From Vibrio mimicus (lineage in GTDB: Bacteria; Pseudomonadota; Gammaproteobacteria; Enterobacterales; Vibrionaceae), in contig NZ_CP077426.1 of assembly GCF_019048845.1 (NCBI RefSeq), positions 481,501 to 545,500 on the forward strand: a DNA stretch of 64,000 nt. Direction: 5' to 3'. The notes under the pieces are model-generated. The model ran no database searches and had not been told where the DNA came from. It worked only from the letters and a program-made list of their open reading frames with translations. Both the position numbers and the translations under genes were made by a program. Below are positions 1-10,740 of this stretch, one piece after another. Within the stretch, counting starts at the first letter, position 1; each line of letters begins with the position of its first letter.

Positions 1-534
1 ACGCGCCGCCATCCTCATGTATTTGGAGATGTGACCTTTGAAAATGACGAGCAAATTCACGCCAATTGGGAGGCTGAAAAAGCCAAAGAAAAAGCGCAAG
101 CAGGCAAAAATGAGCAGAGTATTCTAGACTCTGTACCACGTTCATTACCCGCGTTATCGCGTGCTCACAAGATCCAGAAAAAGTGCGCCAAATACGGATT
201 TGATTGGGACAGCTTAGGCCCGGTTGTCGACAAAGTGCACGAAGAAGTATCAGAAGTCATGGAAGAAGCGCTGCAAGTGGATGTGGATACGCAAAAAGTG
301 GAAGAAGAGTTAGGCGATTTATTGTTCGCCACCGTCAATTTAGTGCGCCATTTAGGGCATGACCCTGAGATGGCTCTGAGCAAAGCCAACGCCAAATTTG
401 TGCGCCGCTTTCAAGGTGTTGAAGACAAAGCGAGAGCGAAAAATAAGCCACTACAGGACTTTACTTTGGCAGAGTTGGACGCGTTTTGGGATCAGGTAAA
501 ACTTGAAGAAAAACAGGCGATAAAGTCGTTTTAA
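1..534 (+). CDS. mazG: MazG nucleoside triphosphate pyrophosphohydrolase, 3' part
   Basis: Only the C-terminal 177 residues are in the window; the reading frame is open from base 1, so the gene starts upstream. MazG hydrolyses NTPs and dNTPs to monophosphates plus pyrophosphate and lowers ppGpp and damaged nucleotides in the cytosol. The visible part begins [15 protein letters not shown], a junction typical of enterobacterial MazG. It then shows [18 protein letters not shown], the EEVSEVMEE metal-binding acidic helix and [16 protein letters not shown], the second catalytic helix. A GTG at base 31 lies inside this conserved stretch and is not a real start. pyrG and eno follow on the same strand, as in E. 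coli. I see no convincing terminator directly after the stop codon. Confidence 0.93.
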   Translation, partial: TRRHPHVFGDVTFENDEQIHANWEAEKAKEKAQAGKNEQSILDSVPRSLPALSRAHKIQKKCAKYGFDWDSLGPVVDKVHEEVSEVMEEALQVDVDTQKVEEELGDLLFATVNLVRHLGHDPEMALSKANAKFVRRFQGVEDKARAKNKPLQDFTLAELDAFWDQVKLEEKQAIKSF

Positions 535-685
535 TCGCTGAGCATTAAAAAACAAAGCAAACTCATTGATGAGCTTACTGTTTGATTAAACTGCTAATTT
601 CTCAATTGCTGAAAAAGAGTCCCGTTTGGGACAAAATTGACTCAGATAATGTGCCGCTTGTGTGCTTCGCTTCAATTTGGTTTGA

Positions 686-2449
<1,764 letters not shown>

Positions 2450-2457
2450 AAGGATAC

Positions 2458-2496
2458 GGGTAGCCACTCTAGCAGTGTGGCTACCCTTTTAGTTTT
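2458..2496 (+). terminator. Rho-independent terminator between pyrG and eno
   Basis: Perfect 10-bp stem GGGTAGCCAC / GTGGCTACCC (2458-2467 with 2477-2486) and a 9-base loop, followed by TTTTAGTTTT. Because eno has no obvious complete promoter in the remaining 31 bases, partial readthrough or a promoter inside pyrG probably serves eno. Confidence 0.85.
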
Positions 2497-2515
2497 GACA
2501 TTTAAATTCAATTGA

Positions 2516-3829
<1,314 letters not shown>

Positions 3830-3845
3830 TTTTAAGCGAGCGCTT

Positions 3846-3875
3846 TCGCGACTGTTGACGATAACAGTCTCGCGA
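3846..3875 (+). other. Hairpin in the eno 3' region
   Basis: TCGCGACTGTT (3846-3856) pairs with AACAGTCTCGCGA (3863-3875) across a 6-base loop, with a two-base bulge. It has no T-run and lies just before the terminator at 3884. It may stabilise the eno mRNA 3' end. Confidence 0.5.
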
Positions 3876-3883
3876 TAAAAAAA

Positions 3884-3906
3884 CGCCCTGCATTGCAGGG
3901 CGTTTT
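3884..3906. terminator. Bidirectional terminator between eno and cca
   Basis: CGCCCTGC / GCAGGGCG stem (3884-3891 with 3895-3902) and a 3-base loop. A-run AAAAAAA lies on the left and TTTT on the right, so it can terminate both eno (plus) and cca (minus). Confidence 0.9.
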
Positions 3907-3931
3907 GCTTTCTAGGGTTGCGGGCAATGAA

Positions 3932-5143
3932 CTACAGAGCCTCGATTGCCGATACGCGCCGTTTATCCAACTCTTCTTTGATATGCTTGCCCTGAAAACC
4001 ATCCGCAATCACGGCTTGAACCTCTACGCCAAGGGCGGCGTGGTAGGCGCGCAGGAAAATCTCACGCTGTGGATACGGCTCTGCCTCTAAACCTAAACGG
4101 CCACGATGATCCGCTTCACAACACAGTAGCACTTGCTCAAGACGCTCCGGTTTGCGCCACACATCCAAAAGCCCCAGCACTTTAAGCTTGGTGGCAGGCT
4201 TTAACTCGTCGGCACGATGAACATTGGAATGCTGCGCGCACACCGCGAGCGCTAAATCACGAAACTCATTAGGTACGCGAATGCGCTCGCACAATGATTC
4301 AATGATGTTAAGCCCAGTATGGCAGTGCAATTTATGGCTTGGCCATTCAGAAAGAGGCGTCACGCCTTTCCCTAAATCATGCACTTGCGCGGCAAAACGC
4401 ACGGGAAGGGAATCAGAAAGTTGTGCTGCTTGTTTGGCGACCATTAACGTGTGAATACCGGTGTCGATCTCTGGGTGCCATTTTTCGGGTTGTGGGACAC
4501 CGAATAGACGATCGAGCTCGGGAAGCACAACCGCCAGCGCGCCACAATCACGTAACACCTGCAAAAAAACTTCTGGATGATTCGTTGATAGCGATTTATG
4601 CCACTCTTGCCAAACGCGCTCAGCGGTTAAGTGCTGTAATTCGCCCGATTGCGCAATCTTCGCCATTAACTGCATCGTCTCTTCGGCAACGGTGAAACCT
4701 AGGTGATGCAGCTTGGCCGCAAAGCGCGCCACGCGCAGCACTCGCAAGGGGTCTTCCACAAACGCGGGCGAAACATGGCGCAGTACTTTCGCGGTGAGAT
4801 CGCGCTGACCTCCATAAGGATCAATCAGTTGCCCAGAGTCATCTTGCGCCATCGCATTGATAGTCAGATCGCGGCGCAGCAGATCTTCTTCCAAAGTCAC
4901 GTCTGGAGCATAGTGGCAAGCAAAGCCGGTGTAACCCATGCCCGTTTTGCGCTCGGTACGAGCAAGGGCATGTTCCTCTTTGCTTTTCGGATGTAAAAAC
5001 ACTGGGAAGTCTTTTCCCACGGCTTGAAAGCCAGCACTTAACATCGCTTGTGGACTGCTGCCGACTACCACCCAATCACGGTCATAAACTGGTAGTTGCA
5101 GCAATTGATCGCGCACTGCGCCGCCAACGAGGTAAATTTGCAT
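3932..5143 (-). CDS. cca: CCA tRNA nucleotidyltransferase with HD domain
   Basis: Adds or repairs the 3'-terminal CCA of tRNAs without a nucleic acid template. The protein has 403 residues, close to E. coli Cca (412). The nucleotidyltransferase head has GGAVRD (residues 7-12), metal-binding YDRDW with Asp21 and Asp23, and the [10 protein letters not shown] motif. A C-terminal HD phosphohydrolase domain carries HDLGKG; in E. coli this domain adds 2',3'-phosphodiesterase, 2'-nucleotidase and phosphatase activities. It is divergent from gspA across 92 bases. In E. coli cca is next to ygiM, whose homologue here lies beyond gspAB. Confidence 0.97.
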   Translation of the reverse strand: MQIYLVGGAVRDQLLQLPVYDRDWVVVGSSPQAMLSAGFQAVGKDFPVFLHPKSKEEHALARTERKTGMGYTGFACHYAPDVTLEEDLLRRDLTINAMAQDDSGQLIDPYGGQRDLTAKVLRHVSPAFVEDPLRVLRVARFAAKLHHLGFTVAEETMQLMAKIAQSGELQHLTAERVWQEWHKSLSTNHPEVFLQVLRDCGALAVVLPELDRLFGVPQPEKWHPEIDTGIHTLMVAKQAAQLSDSLPVRFAAQVHDLGKGVTPLSEWPSHKLHCHTGLNIIESLCERIRVPNEFRDLALAVCAQHSNVHRADELKPATKLKVLGLLDVWRKPERLEQVLLCCEADHRGRLGLEAEPYPQREIFLRAYHAALGVEVQAVIADGFQGKHIKEELDKRRVSAIEAL

Positions 5144-5235
5144 CGTAGAGTCTCAAAAAATTGCGCGAATGGCATTGGCTAATCTTAGTCAGCAATGATA
5201 CGTTGCACCCACTGCGATGAATAGGGTCAACAAGC

Positions 5236-6825
5236 ATGTATCTGAACTTCTTTGGGTTTGACGAATTACCGTTTTCTATCGTCCCCAATGCGCGCTATCT
5301 CTACCTGAGTCAGCGTCATCAGGAAGCCATTGTACACCTGCAAGCCGGATTGGGCGATGGTGGGGGCTTTGCCATGCTCACCGGAGAAGTGGGGACGGGA
5401 AAAACCACGGTAGCGCGAGCGATCCTAGCGAGTTTGCCGGGCAAAACGCGCGCGGGGATGATCCTCAATCCCACTTTCTCGGATCTGGAGCTGTTGGAAG
5501 CGATTTGTGATGAGTTCGAACTGAGCTATCCGAAAAAAGCGACCTTAAAAAAGCTCACCCAAGTGCTGCATGAGTTTTTGTTGGCCGAGCACGCACAAGG
5601 CATACAAGTGCTCTTGATGATTGATGAAGCGCAGCATTTGGCTCCTGATGTGTTAGAGCAGCTGCGCCTACTGACCAATCTAGAAACCGAAAATCATAAG
5701 TTGCTCAAAGTGCTGCTGATTGGCCAACCGGAATTGCAAGAGAAGTTGCGAATGCCGCAGTTGCGTCAACTCGCGCAGCGCATTACCGGCCGCTACCACT
5801 TACTGCCGCTGAGTGAAGCGCAAAGCACCGACTACATCCGCTTTCGGCTTGAACAAGCCAGTGGTAACCCTGAGCTGTTTAATCGCAAAGCCTGTCAGTG
5901 GATTGCCCAGCAAACTCACGGTATTCCGCGCTTAATCAATCTGGTGTGTGATGCGGCCTTAAAACAGGCTTATCAAGCGGGTGAGCAGGAACTGAGTTTG
6001 GACAGAATCAAACGTGCCTGCCAAGAGGTGATGAGCTTTCAATCTTCCGTCTACCAAGTCACACCCACTAAATCACAAACACCGAAGTTATCTTATCTCT
6101 CTAGCGCACTAGGCGGTGTTGCCCTTGCCGTGTTGCTAGCATGGCAATTACCGCCACAGCTTGAGCGAGCTGTACAAGCCTATTTCCCAGCGCCAGAGAT
6201 TGTGCCACCAACCGAACAAACGGTATTTCCACAAGCTCTACGCAGCGCGTTACTCAATGCCACTAGTAGTGAAGATGCCGTTGACACTCTGTATGCGATC
6301 TGGGGCTACCAAGCCTCGGTGATGGAGCGATTTTGCCAAACTCAAGCGGATGCGGTGCTCTGGTGTGAATCGCAAACTGGGGATTGGGCTACCCTACAAG
6401 CTTATGATTTGCCCGCCGTACTCACTTTAGTGATGGATGAAGTTCCAACTTATGCGGTGTTGTATCGTTTAACGGGCGAACAGGCGGATCTGTTGGTCGG
6501 GAATGAGCGTTACCGTATTGCGCGCCAATGGCTAGAGCCGTTATGGAGTGGCCAGTATTCGTTGCTTTGGCAGGGCGGTTTTTCTCGAACGTTAAAACAA
6601 GGAATGCGTGGTGCGGATGTGGCATTGCTAGAGAGTAAACTCGCACAAGTCTTGGGTGAGCCAGAGCGCCCCCGTGAGCTGTTTGATAAAGATTTAGCGC
6701 GTAAGGTTGAACTGTTCCAACGTTGGCAAAATATGCACGTTGATGGTATCGCAGGAAGACAAACCTTACGCCGCCTTGAGTTGTTGACTCAGCAGCAAGC
6801 GCCGAGTTTGAAGGAGGAAGGCTAA
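5236..6825 (+). CDS. gspA: GspA/ExeA-type AAA ATPase for type II secretion secretin assembly
   Basis: Inner-membrane ATPase that, with GspB, helps insert the type II secretion secretin through peptidoglycan. The 529 residues have an N-terminal AAA domain with Walker A GEVGTGKTT (residues 50-58) and Walker B LLMIDEAQ (about 127-134). One membrane segment follows near residues 287-303. The periplasmic part has a C39-peptidase-like region, then a C-terminal peptidoglycan-binding domain (LKQGMRGADVALLESKL to VDGIAGRQTLRRLE). This architecture matches Aeromonas ExeA. The start is preceded by TAGGGT. It overlaps gspB by one base (TAATG). The rest of the type II (eps) operon is not in this window. 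Confidence 0.93.
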   Translation: MYLNFFGFDELPFSIVPNARYLYLSQRHQEAIVHLQAGLGDGGGFAMLTGEVGTGKTTVARAILASLPGKTRAGMILNPTFSDLELLEAICDEFELSYPKKATLKKLTQVLHEFLLAEHAQGIQVLLMIDEAQHLAPDVLEQLRLLTNLETENHKLLKVLLIGQPELQEKLRMPQLRQLAQRITGRYHLLPLSEAQSTDYIRFRLEQASGNPELFNRKACQWIAQQTHGIPRLINLVCDAALKQAYQAGEQELSLDRIKRACQEVMSFQSSVYQVTPTKSQTPKLSYLSSALGGVALAVLLAWQLPPQLERAVQAYFPAPEIVPPTEQTVFPQALRSALLNATSSEDAVDTLYAIWGYQASVMERFCQTQADAVLWCESQTGDWATLQAYDLPAVLTLVMDEVPTYAVLYRLTGEQADLLVGNERYRIARQWLEPLWSGQYSLLWQGGFSRTLKQGMRGADVALLESKLAQVLGEPERPRELFDKDLARKVELFQRWQNMHVDGIAGRQTLRRLELLTQQQAPSLKEEG

Positions 6826-7601
6826 TGTCAAAAGTGATGAATGCCTTGAAGCAGTCTCAGCAAAAGTATCTGCAAGCTCAGCCAATCAGTGATCGCACTT
6901 ATAACGAGCAAGAACCCACTGCGATGAATTCGTCCCGTTGGTTGCACTTAGCACTGTGGTTAGTGCCGGGGTTGGTGACGGCTGGAGTGATGATCTACCA
7001 ACGTTATGAACAAGCGCAGCAAGAAGCAGCAACGCGACAAACAGAGCCAACCATTGTGCAGATTGATGCTCCGTTGGAACGGCTAACGTATCCTGAGTGG
7101 CATGAGTTGCAACCCACTTTTATTGAGTCTGTGGCAAATGAGCCCTATGAGGATGAAGATTCTGCTGTCCTAGCGGAAAAGATCATTGTGCCGCCTGCGA
7201 CACTGGGGGGGGCTTCGCAGCCGAGTGAATCGAAGCAGGCTTTGGGGGATCTCGATTTAACTCAGCTTTCGCCAGAGTTAGCATTGCGAGTGCAGGCGAT
7301 TATGCGCGATCAGCCGACTTTACCTTTACCAACCCCTTCCACTCCACCGACCTCTTCTGCGGTGGAGTTAACGAAATACAGCGATCGTTATGCCGGACGA
7401 TTGCCAGCTCTGAACTTTCAAATGCACGCTTTTTCCAGTAATGAACAAAAACGCTGGGTAAAAGTGAATGGGGTAGAGTATCGCGAAGGGGATATGCTAA
7501 CCCCAGAGGTGAAGCTCGAAAGTATCAAGCCGCAAAGCAGTGTGATTATCTTTGGCGGTGAAGAAATTGAGATACCGGCACTGCATGATTGGAAAGGGTA
7601 A
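6825..7601 (+). CDS. gspB: GspB/ExeB-type type II secretion assembly protein
   Basis: Partner of GspA in secretin assembly. The 258 residues have a short cytoplasmic N-terminus starting MSKVMNALKQSQQKYLQ, one membrane helix near residues 38-60 (WLHLALWLVPGLVTAGVMIY) and a proline-rich periplasmic linker. The C-terminal T2SSB domain contains ALNFQMHAFSSNEQKRWVKV and ends SSVIIFGGEEIEIPALHDW. Its start codon overlaps the gspA stop, so translation is probably coupled. Confidence 0.9.
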   Translation: MSKVMNALKQSQQKYLQAQPISDRTYNEQEPTAMNSSRWLHLALWLVPGLVTAGVMIYQRYEQAQQEAATRQTEPTIVQIDAPLERLTYPEWHELQPTFIESVANEPYEDEDSAVLAEKIIVPPATLGGASQPSESKQALGDLDLTQLSPELALRVQAIMRDQPTLPLPTPSTPPTSSAVELTKYSDRYAGRLPALNFQMHAFSSNEQKRWVKVNGVEYREGDMLTPEVKLESIKPQSSVIIFGGEEIEIPALHDWKG

Positions 7602-7626
7602 AGGTATTGCTTTCAACGAGAAGAAA

Positions 7627-7658
7627 AACAAAACGGTCACATGAGTGACCGTTTTGTT
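7627..7658. terminator. Bidirectional terminator between gspB and the SH3 protein gene
   Basis: Perfect 14-bp stem AACAAAACGGTCAC / GTGACCGTTTTGTT around the loop ATGA. The ends of the stem supply T-runs on both strands, so it suits the convergent gspB and SH3-protein transcripts. Confidence 0.88.
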
Positions 7659-7674
7659 ATGTGATAAAAGTGGC

Positions 7675-8283
7675 CTATGCCCAACCCGCAGGGTGGCGCT
7701 TACGGCGAGGAATAATATGCGGTAATACCAAACCAAGCAGTAAACCAATACCGGCAACACCACCACCGTAGGTGAAGTATTTCAGTAGCAGATCTTCTTT
7801 TTGTGTATCGAGTTTCGCACGCAGCTCACGAATTTCGCTTTGTGAATCGGTCAGCTGCTTGCTGATGTCTGCATAGTTACGCTCTAGGTCAGCAATTTGC
7901 TGATTACGCAGTTCAAGTGATTCTGCCAAACCTGCTTGTTCGCTATCGGCATTTTGGCGTGCATTGGCTAATTGCTTTTTCACTTCAGCCAGTTCTTTTT
8001 CTAAAGCAGGTAAGCGCAGGGCATTGCTTACTTCACGGGTAATAAAACGGCTCTCTACCCAACCGGTACGGCCACGCTCATCAGCAACTTGGCTGTAGCC
8101 ACTCTCTTTGTTCACATCAAGCAGTTTGACCTTTTCACCCGCATCAATGCTGCCAAGAATACGGTATTGATTACTTGGGCCGGAATGCATGTAAGTGAAG
8201 AGTTTGTCCGCGATGTAGCGGTCTTGCGCGAACGTTGGTGCGGCCAACATGGAAAAGAGCACCATGCAGATCAGTTTTTTCAC
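7675..8283 (-). CDS. TIGR04211-family SH3-domain envelope protein (YgiM-like)
   Basis: The 202-residue protein starts with a signal peptide (cleavage likely after FAQ at residue 20). A bacterial SH3 domain follows (about 24-85, TYMHSGPSNQYRILGSI to GWVESRFI), then a long coiled coil rich in E, K, Q and L (about 90-165), one C-terminal membrane helix (FTYGGGVAGIGLLLGLVLPHII) and the basic tail RRKRHP. This is the layout of E. coli YgiM. The function is not established; the topology places the SH3 domain and coiled coil in the periplasm. It follows gspAB convergently. Confidence 0.85.
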   Translation of the reverse strand: MKKLICMVLFSMLAAPTFAQDRYIADKLFTYMHSGPSNQYRILGSIDAGEKVKLLDVNKESGYSQVADERGRTGWVESRFITREVSNALRLPALEKELAEVKKQLANARQNADSEQAGLAESLELRNQQIADLERNYADISKQLTDSQSEIRELRAKLDTQKEDLLLKYFTYGGGVAGIGLLLGLVLPHIIPRRKRHPAGWA

Positions 8284-8374
8284 AGTAAATCCCTTAATTT
8301 AAAGATAGATTTGGCGATAAGTCTCATAAAGTTTGTGGCAAATAGTATGCAGTTTTGGCAGGCGCTGCAACAAA

Positions 8375-8397
8375 GAAGGGAGGCAAAGCCTCCCTTT
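8375..8397 (-). terminator. Terminator of the phosphate permease transcript
   Basis: AAGGGAGGC / GCCTCCCTT stem with an AAA loop (8376-8384 with 8388-8396). On the minus strand it is followed by a T-rich TTCTTTG tail. It lies downstream of the pit stop codon. Confidence 0.75.
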
Positions 8398-8450
8398 CTG
8401 TGCGTTTGAGTCAATAATGACAGTTCGCTAACACTGAGCTTACGAGCGGC

Positions 8451-9713
8451 TTAGCCGACAAACATCGCTTGAATCGCGTAGAAGAAAACAACTGCCAATA
8501 GTGCGCCCGCAGGTAGAGTGACAACCCAAGACGCAACGATGTTACGTACCACACCTAAGTTCAGTGCAGCAATGCCACGCGCAAAACCCACACCCAGTAC
8601 CGCACCAACCAGAGTTTGAGTGGTAGAGATAGGTAAACCCGTGCCTGAAGCTAGAACCACAGTTGAAGCCGTTGCTAGCTGAGCTGCAAAACCACGGCTT
8701 GGTGTTAGCTCAGTAATACCAGTACCGATGGTTGCCATTACTTTGTGACCTAATGTCGCGAGACCAACAACAATACCGAAACCGCCCAGAGGTAGAATCC
8801 ACCATGCGATAGAGCTTTTCGCTGCCACTTCACCCATGTGTTCAACGGTTGAAACCACTGCAGACAAAGGACCAATCGCGTTCGCTACATCGTTTGAACC
8901 GTGAGCAAAGGCCATTGCACAAGCTGTAATCACCATCAGCGTGCTGAAAATGCTCTCGACACCACTGAAACCGTGGTCTTCATCGCGATTAGCAAATTTC
9001 TTCTGAATATACAGGTAGCCGCCGACCATCACGATGGCAGATACCACTGCCGACCACATCCAAGCTTCAGGTGTAGTCAGGTGCAGACCTACGTGTTTAA
9101 GGCCTTTCTTGATGGTAACCAGTGCAATCACCATAGTGGTGATGAACATGTATACCGGCACGAAACGCTTCGCGTTGATCAGTGGTTTTTCCGTATCGAA
9201 AATGAGGCTTTGTGCACTGACAAAGATGAGGTAAGCAAAGAAGCCTGAAATCACAGGGGTGACAATCCAGCTGCCGACAATACCTTGTACTGAGCTCCAG
9301 TCGACCGCTTCTGTACCAACCGATACACAAGCAAAACCAATGATGGCACCGATGATAGAGTGGGTGGTAGATACCGGCCAGCCCATATAAGACGCTACCA
9401 GCAACCAAGTGCCAGCCGCCAGCAGTGCTGACATCATGCCATAAATCAGCACATCGGGTTTATCTGCGAAAAGAGAGGTTTCGATAACCCCATTACGGAT
9501 CGTTTCTGTCACTTCACCACCGGCTAAGTAAGCGCCTGCGAATTCAAAAATCATCGCAATAATAATGGCTTGTTTAACGGTGAGTGCTTTTGATCCTACT
9601 GAAGTGCCCATTGCATTGGCGACATCGTTCGCACCAATACCAATCGCCATCAAGAAACCGAAGACAGCTGCCACAATAATCAAGACGGTGCCGTAGTTCG
9701 CAAGGATTTCCAT
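8451..9713 (-). CDS. pitA: PiT-family inorganic phosphate transporter
   Basis: Low-affinity phosphate symporter of the inner membrane. The 420 residues run from MEILANYGTVLI. A TTG 39 bases upstream is in frame, but the ATG with AGG eight bases before it fits better. The two signature repeats of the PiT family are present: GIGANDVANAMGTSVGSKAL near the N-terminus and FAHGSNDVANAIGPLSAV in the second half. About ten hydrophobic segments are visible, along with VSTTHSIIGAI and ISTTQTLVGAV motifs. It follows the DUF47 gene with 141 bases between them that include a long inverted repeat. The symbol is by family; paralogues may exist elsewhere. Confidence 0.92.
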   Translation of the reverse strand: MEILANYGTVLIIVAAVFGFLMAIGIGANDVANAMGTSVGSKALTVKQAIIIAMIFEFAGAYLAGGEVTETIRNGVIETSLFADKPDVLIYGMMSALLAAGTWLLVASYMGWPVSTTHSIIGAIIGFACVSVGTEAVDWSSVQGIVGSWIVTPVISGFFAYLIFVSAQSLIFDTEKPLINAKRFVPVYMFITTMVIALVTIKKGLKHVGLHLTTPEAWMWSAVVSAIVMVGGYLYIQKKFANRDEDHGFSGVESIFSTLMVITACAMAFAHGSNDVANAIGPLSAVVSTVEHMGEVAAKSSIAWWILPLGGFGIVVGLATLGHKVMATIGTGITELTPSRGFAAQLATASTVVLASGTGLPISTTQTLVGAVLGVGFARGIAALNLGVVRNIVASWVVTLPAGALLAVVFFYAIQAMFVG

Positions 9714-9769
9714 CGTAATACCTAGTTGTTGATAACAAGCGGAGCAACCCAAACCTGTTTTTGACGCAG

Positions 9770-9817
9770 ATGACGACCTTCAGCGTAGAAAATACTCATC
9801 GCCTAGCAGGTCGTCAT
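9770..9817 (-). repeat. Intercistronic 10-bp inverted repeat between the DUF47 gene and pit
   Basis: ATGACGACCT (9770-9779) and AGGTCGTCAT (9808-9817) are perfect reverse complements separated by 28 bases. In the DUF47-pit mRNA they would form a long-loop hairpin, which is not terminator-like because it has no T-run. It could be an intercistronic stability element or a protein-binding dyad. Confidence 0.6.
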
Positions 9818-9854
9818 AGTGTAGTTGCTCTTCGTTATTTGGTTAACTTTAAAT

Positions 9855-10541
9855 TTAAGAACGAGAAAGCATAAGCTCTAAGCGAGCACCAACGCGCTGC
9901 GCTTGGTCGGCAATGCCGCCCACCCATTCCAGAATTTTGTACAAGAACATGACATCAATTGGATTCATTTTCGATTCGATGGCCATCAATTGTTGGCGCA
10001 GGCGAATCTGCATGGAATCGGTGTCATCTTCAATCACATCCAGTTGATGGATCATTTCAGCCACGAGAGTTACCTCACGACCTTTGAATCCAGTTTCCAA
10101 TAACTCGTCGAGCTCGTTGATCACATTCTGCGCTTGGTTAGCCGCGTCTAAACAACGTTTAACGTAAGCGATGAAGTTTTCTTGGAGAGGCTCAGGGATA
10201 ACAAGCTGTCGACCATATACACGGCCCGCAATGTCTTTGGCGAGGTTTGCAAGTTTGTCCTGTTGAGTAAGAAGCTCAAGCATGTCACTACGATCAACAG
10301 GCATGAACAAACCGCGAGGGAGTTTAAGACGAATTTCACGCTTTAACACGTCAGCTTCTTTCTCTAGGTGAGAAATCTGTGCACGAATTTCACCTGCTTT
10401 TTCCCAATCCCCTTTGTTACAGACTTCAAAGAAGTTGATCAGATGAGAGCAGCATTCATTCACACACACAACGTGGCGTTGCAAAGGCTTAATAGGGGAC
10501 TTTGCAAATAACCCCATGATTGTATTTACTGGCATGGTCAT
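9855..10541 (-). CDS. DUF47/TIGR00153 PhoU-like protein
   Basis: 228 residues, all-helical, of the DUF47 family (PhoU-related) that is commonly encoded next to PiT transporters and thought to regulate them. Visible features are the start MPVNTIMGLFAKSPIKPLQRH and acidic/basic helices such as ISHLEKEADVLKREIR and EMIHQLDVIEDDTDSMQIRLRQ, the E/D-rich metal-binding type of motif. ATG codons at 10541 and 10535 both fit; TTAGG lies closest to the first. It is first in a two-gene unit with pit. A biochemical role is not known from the sequence. Confidence 0.88.
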   Translation of the reverse strand: MTMPVNTIMGLFAKSPIKPLQRHVVCVNECCSHLINFFEVCNKGDWEKAGEIRAQISHLEKEADVLKREIRLKLPRGLFMPVDRSDMLELLTQQDKLANLAKDIAGRVYGRQLVIPEPLQENFIAYVKRCLDAANQAQNVINELDELLETGFKGREVTLVAEMIHQLDVIEDDTDSMQIRLRQQLMAIESKMNPIDVMFLYKILEWVGGIADQAQRVGARLELMLSRS

Positions 10542-10740
10542 TCAACCTAATAACTATAACCTTGAAATAACATACACCATATTATGATGAAATGTTGAGC
10601 GTTGGCTATAAAGGCGCGCATGTTAACCCAAACACTGTCGCAATAAAACTGTTTTAGATCATCATTAGGCTGATATTTCTCTCTTGCTCCGGTGTCTATA
10701 AGGCAATATCCTGTCGGCATCTGCATCGAAAGGGATAATT

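Noticed and set aside
31..534. GTG start for a 167-residue MazG
   Set aside because: The frame is open to base 1 and the residues before the GTG (RRHPHVFGD) are conserved in MazG, so the gene continues upstream of the window.
7201..7215. Run of Gs (GGGGGG) in gspB as a possible phase-variable tract
   Set aside because: Only six bases, and the reading frame is intact; no sign of a contingency locus.
10635..10655. Possible Pho box (CTGTCGC and CTGTTTT) before the DUF47 gene and ygiF
   Set aside because: The two half-sites are 14 bases apart instead of the 11-base period of a PHO box, and the second is a poor match.
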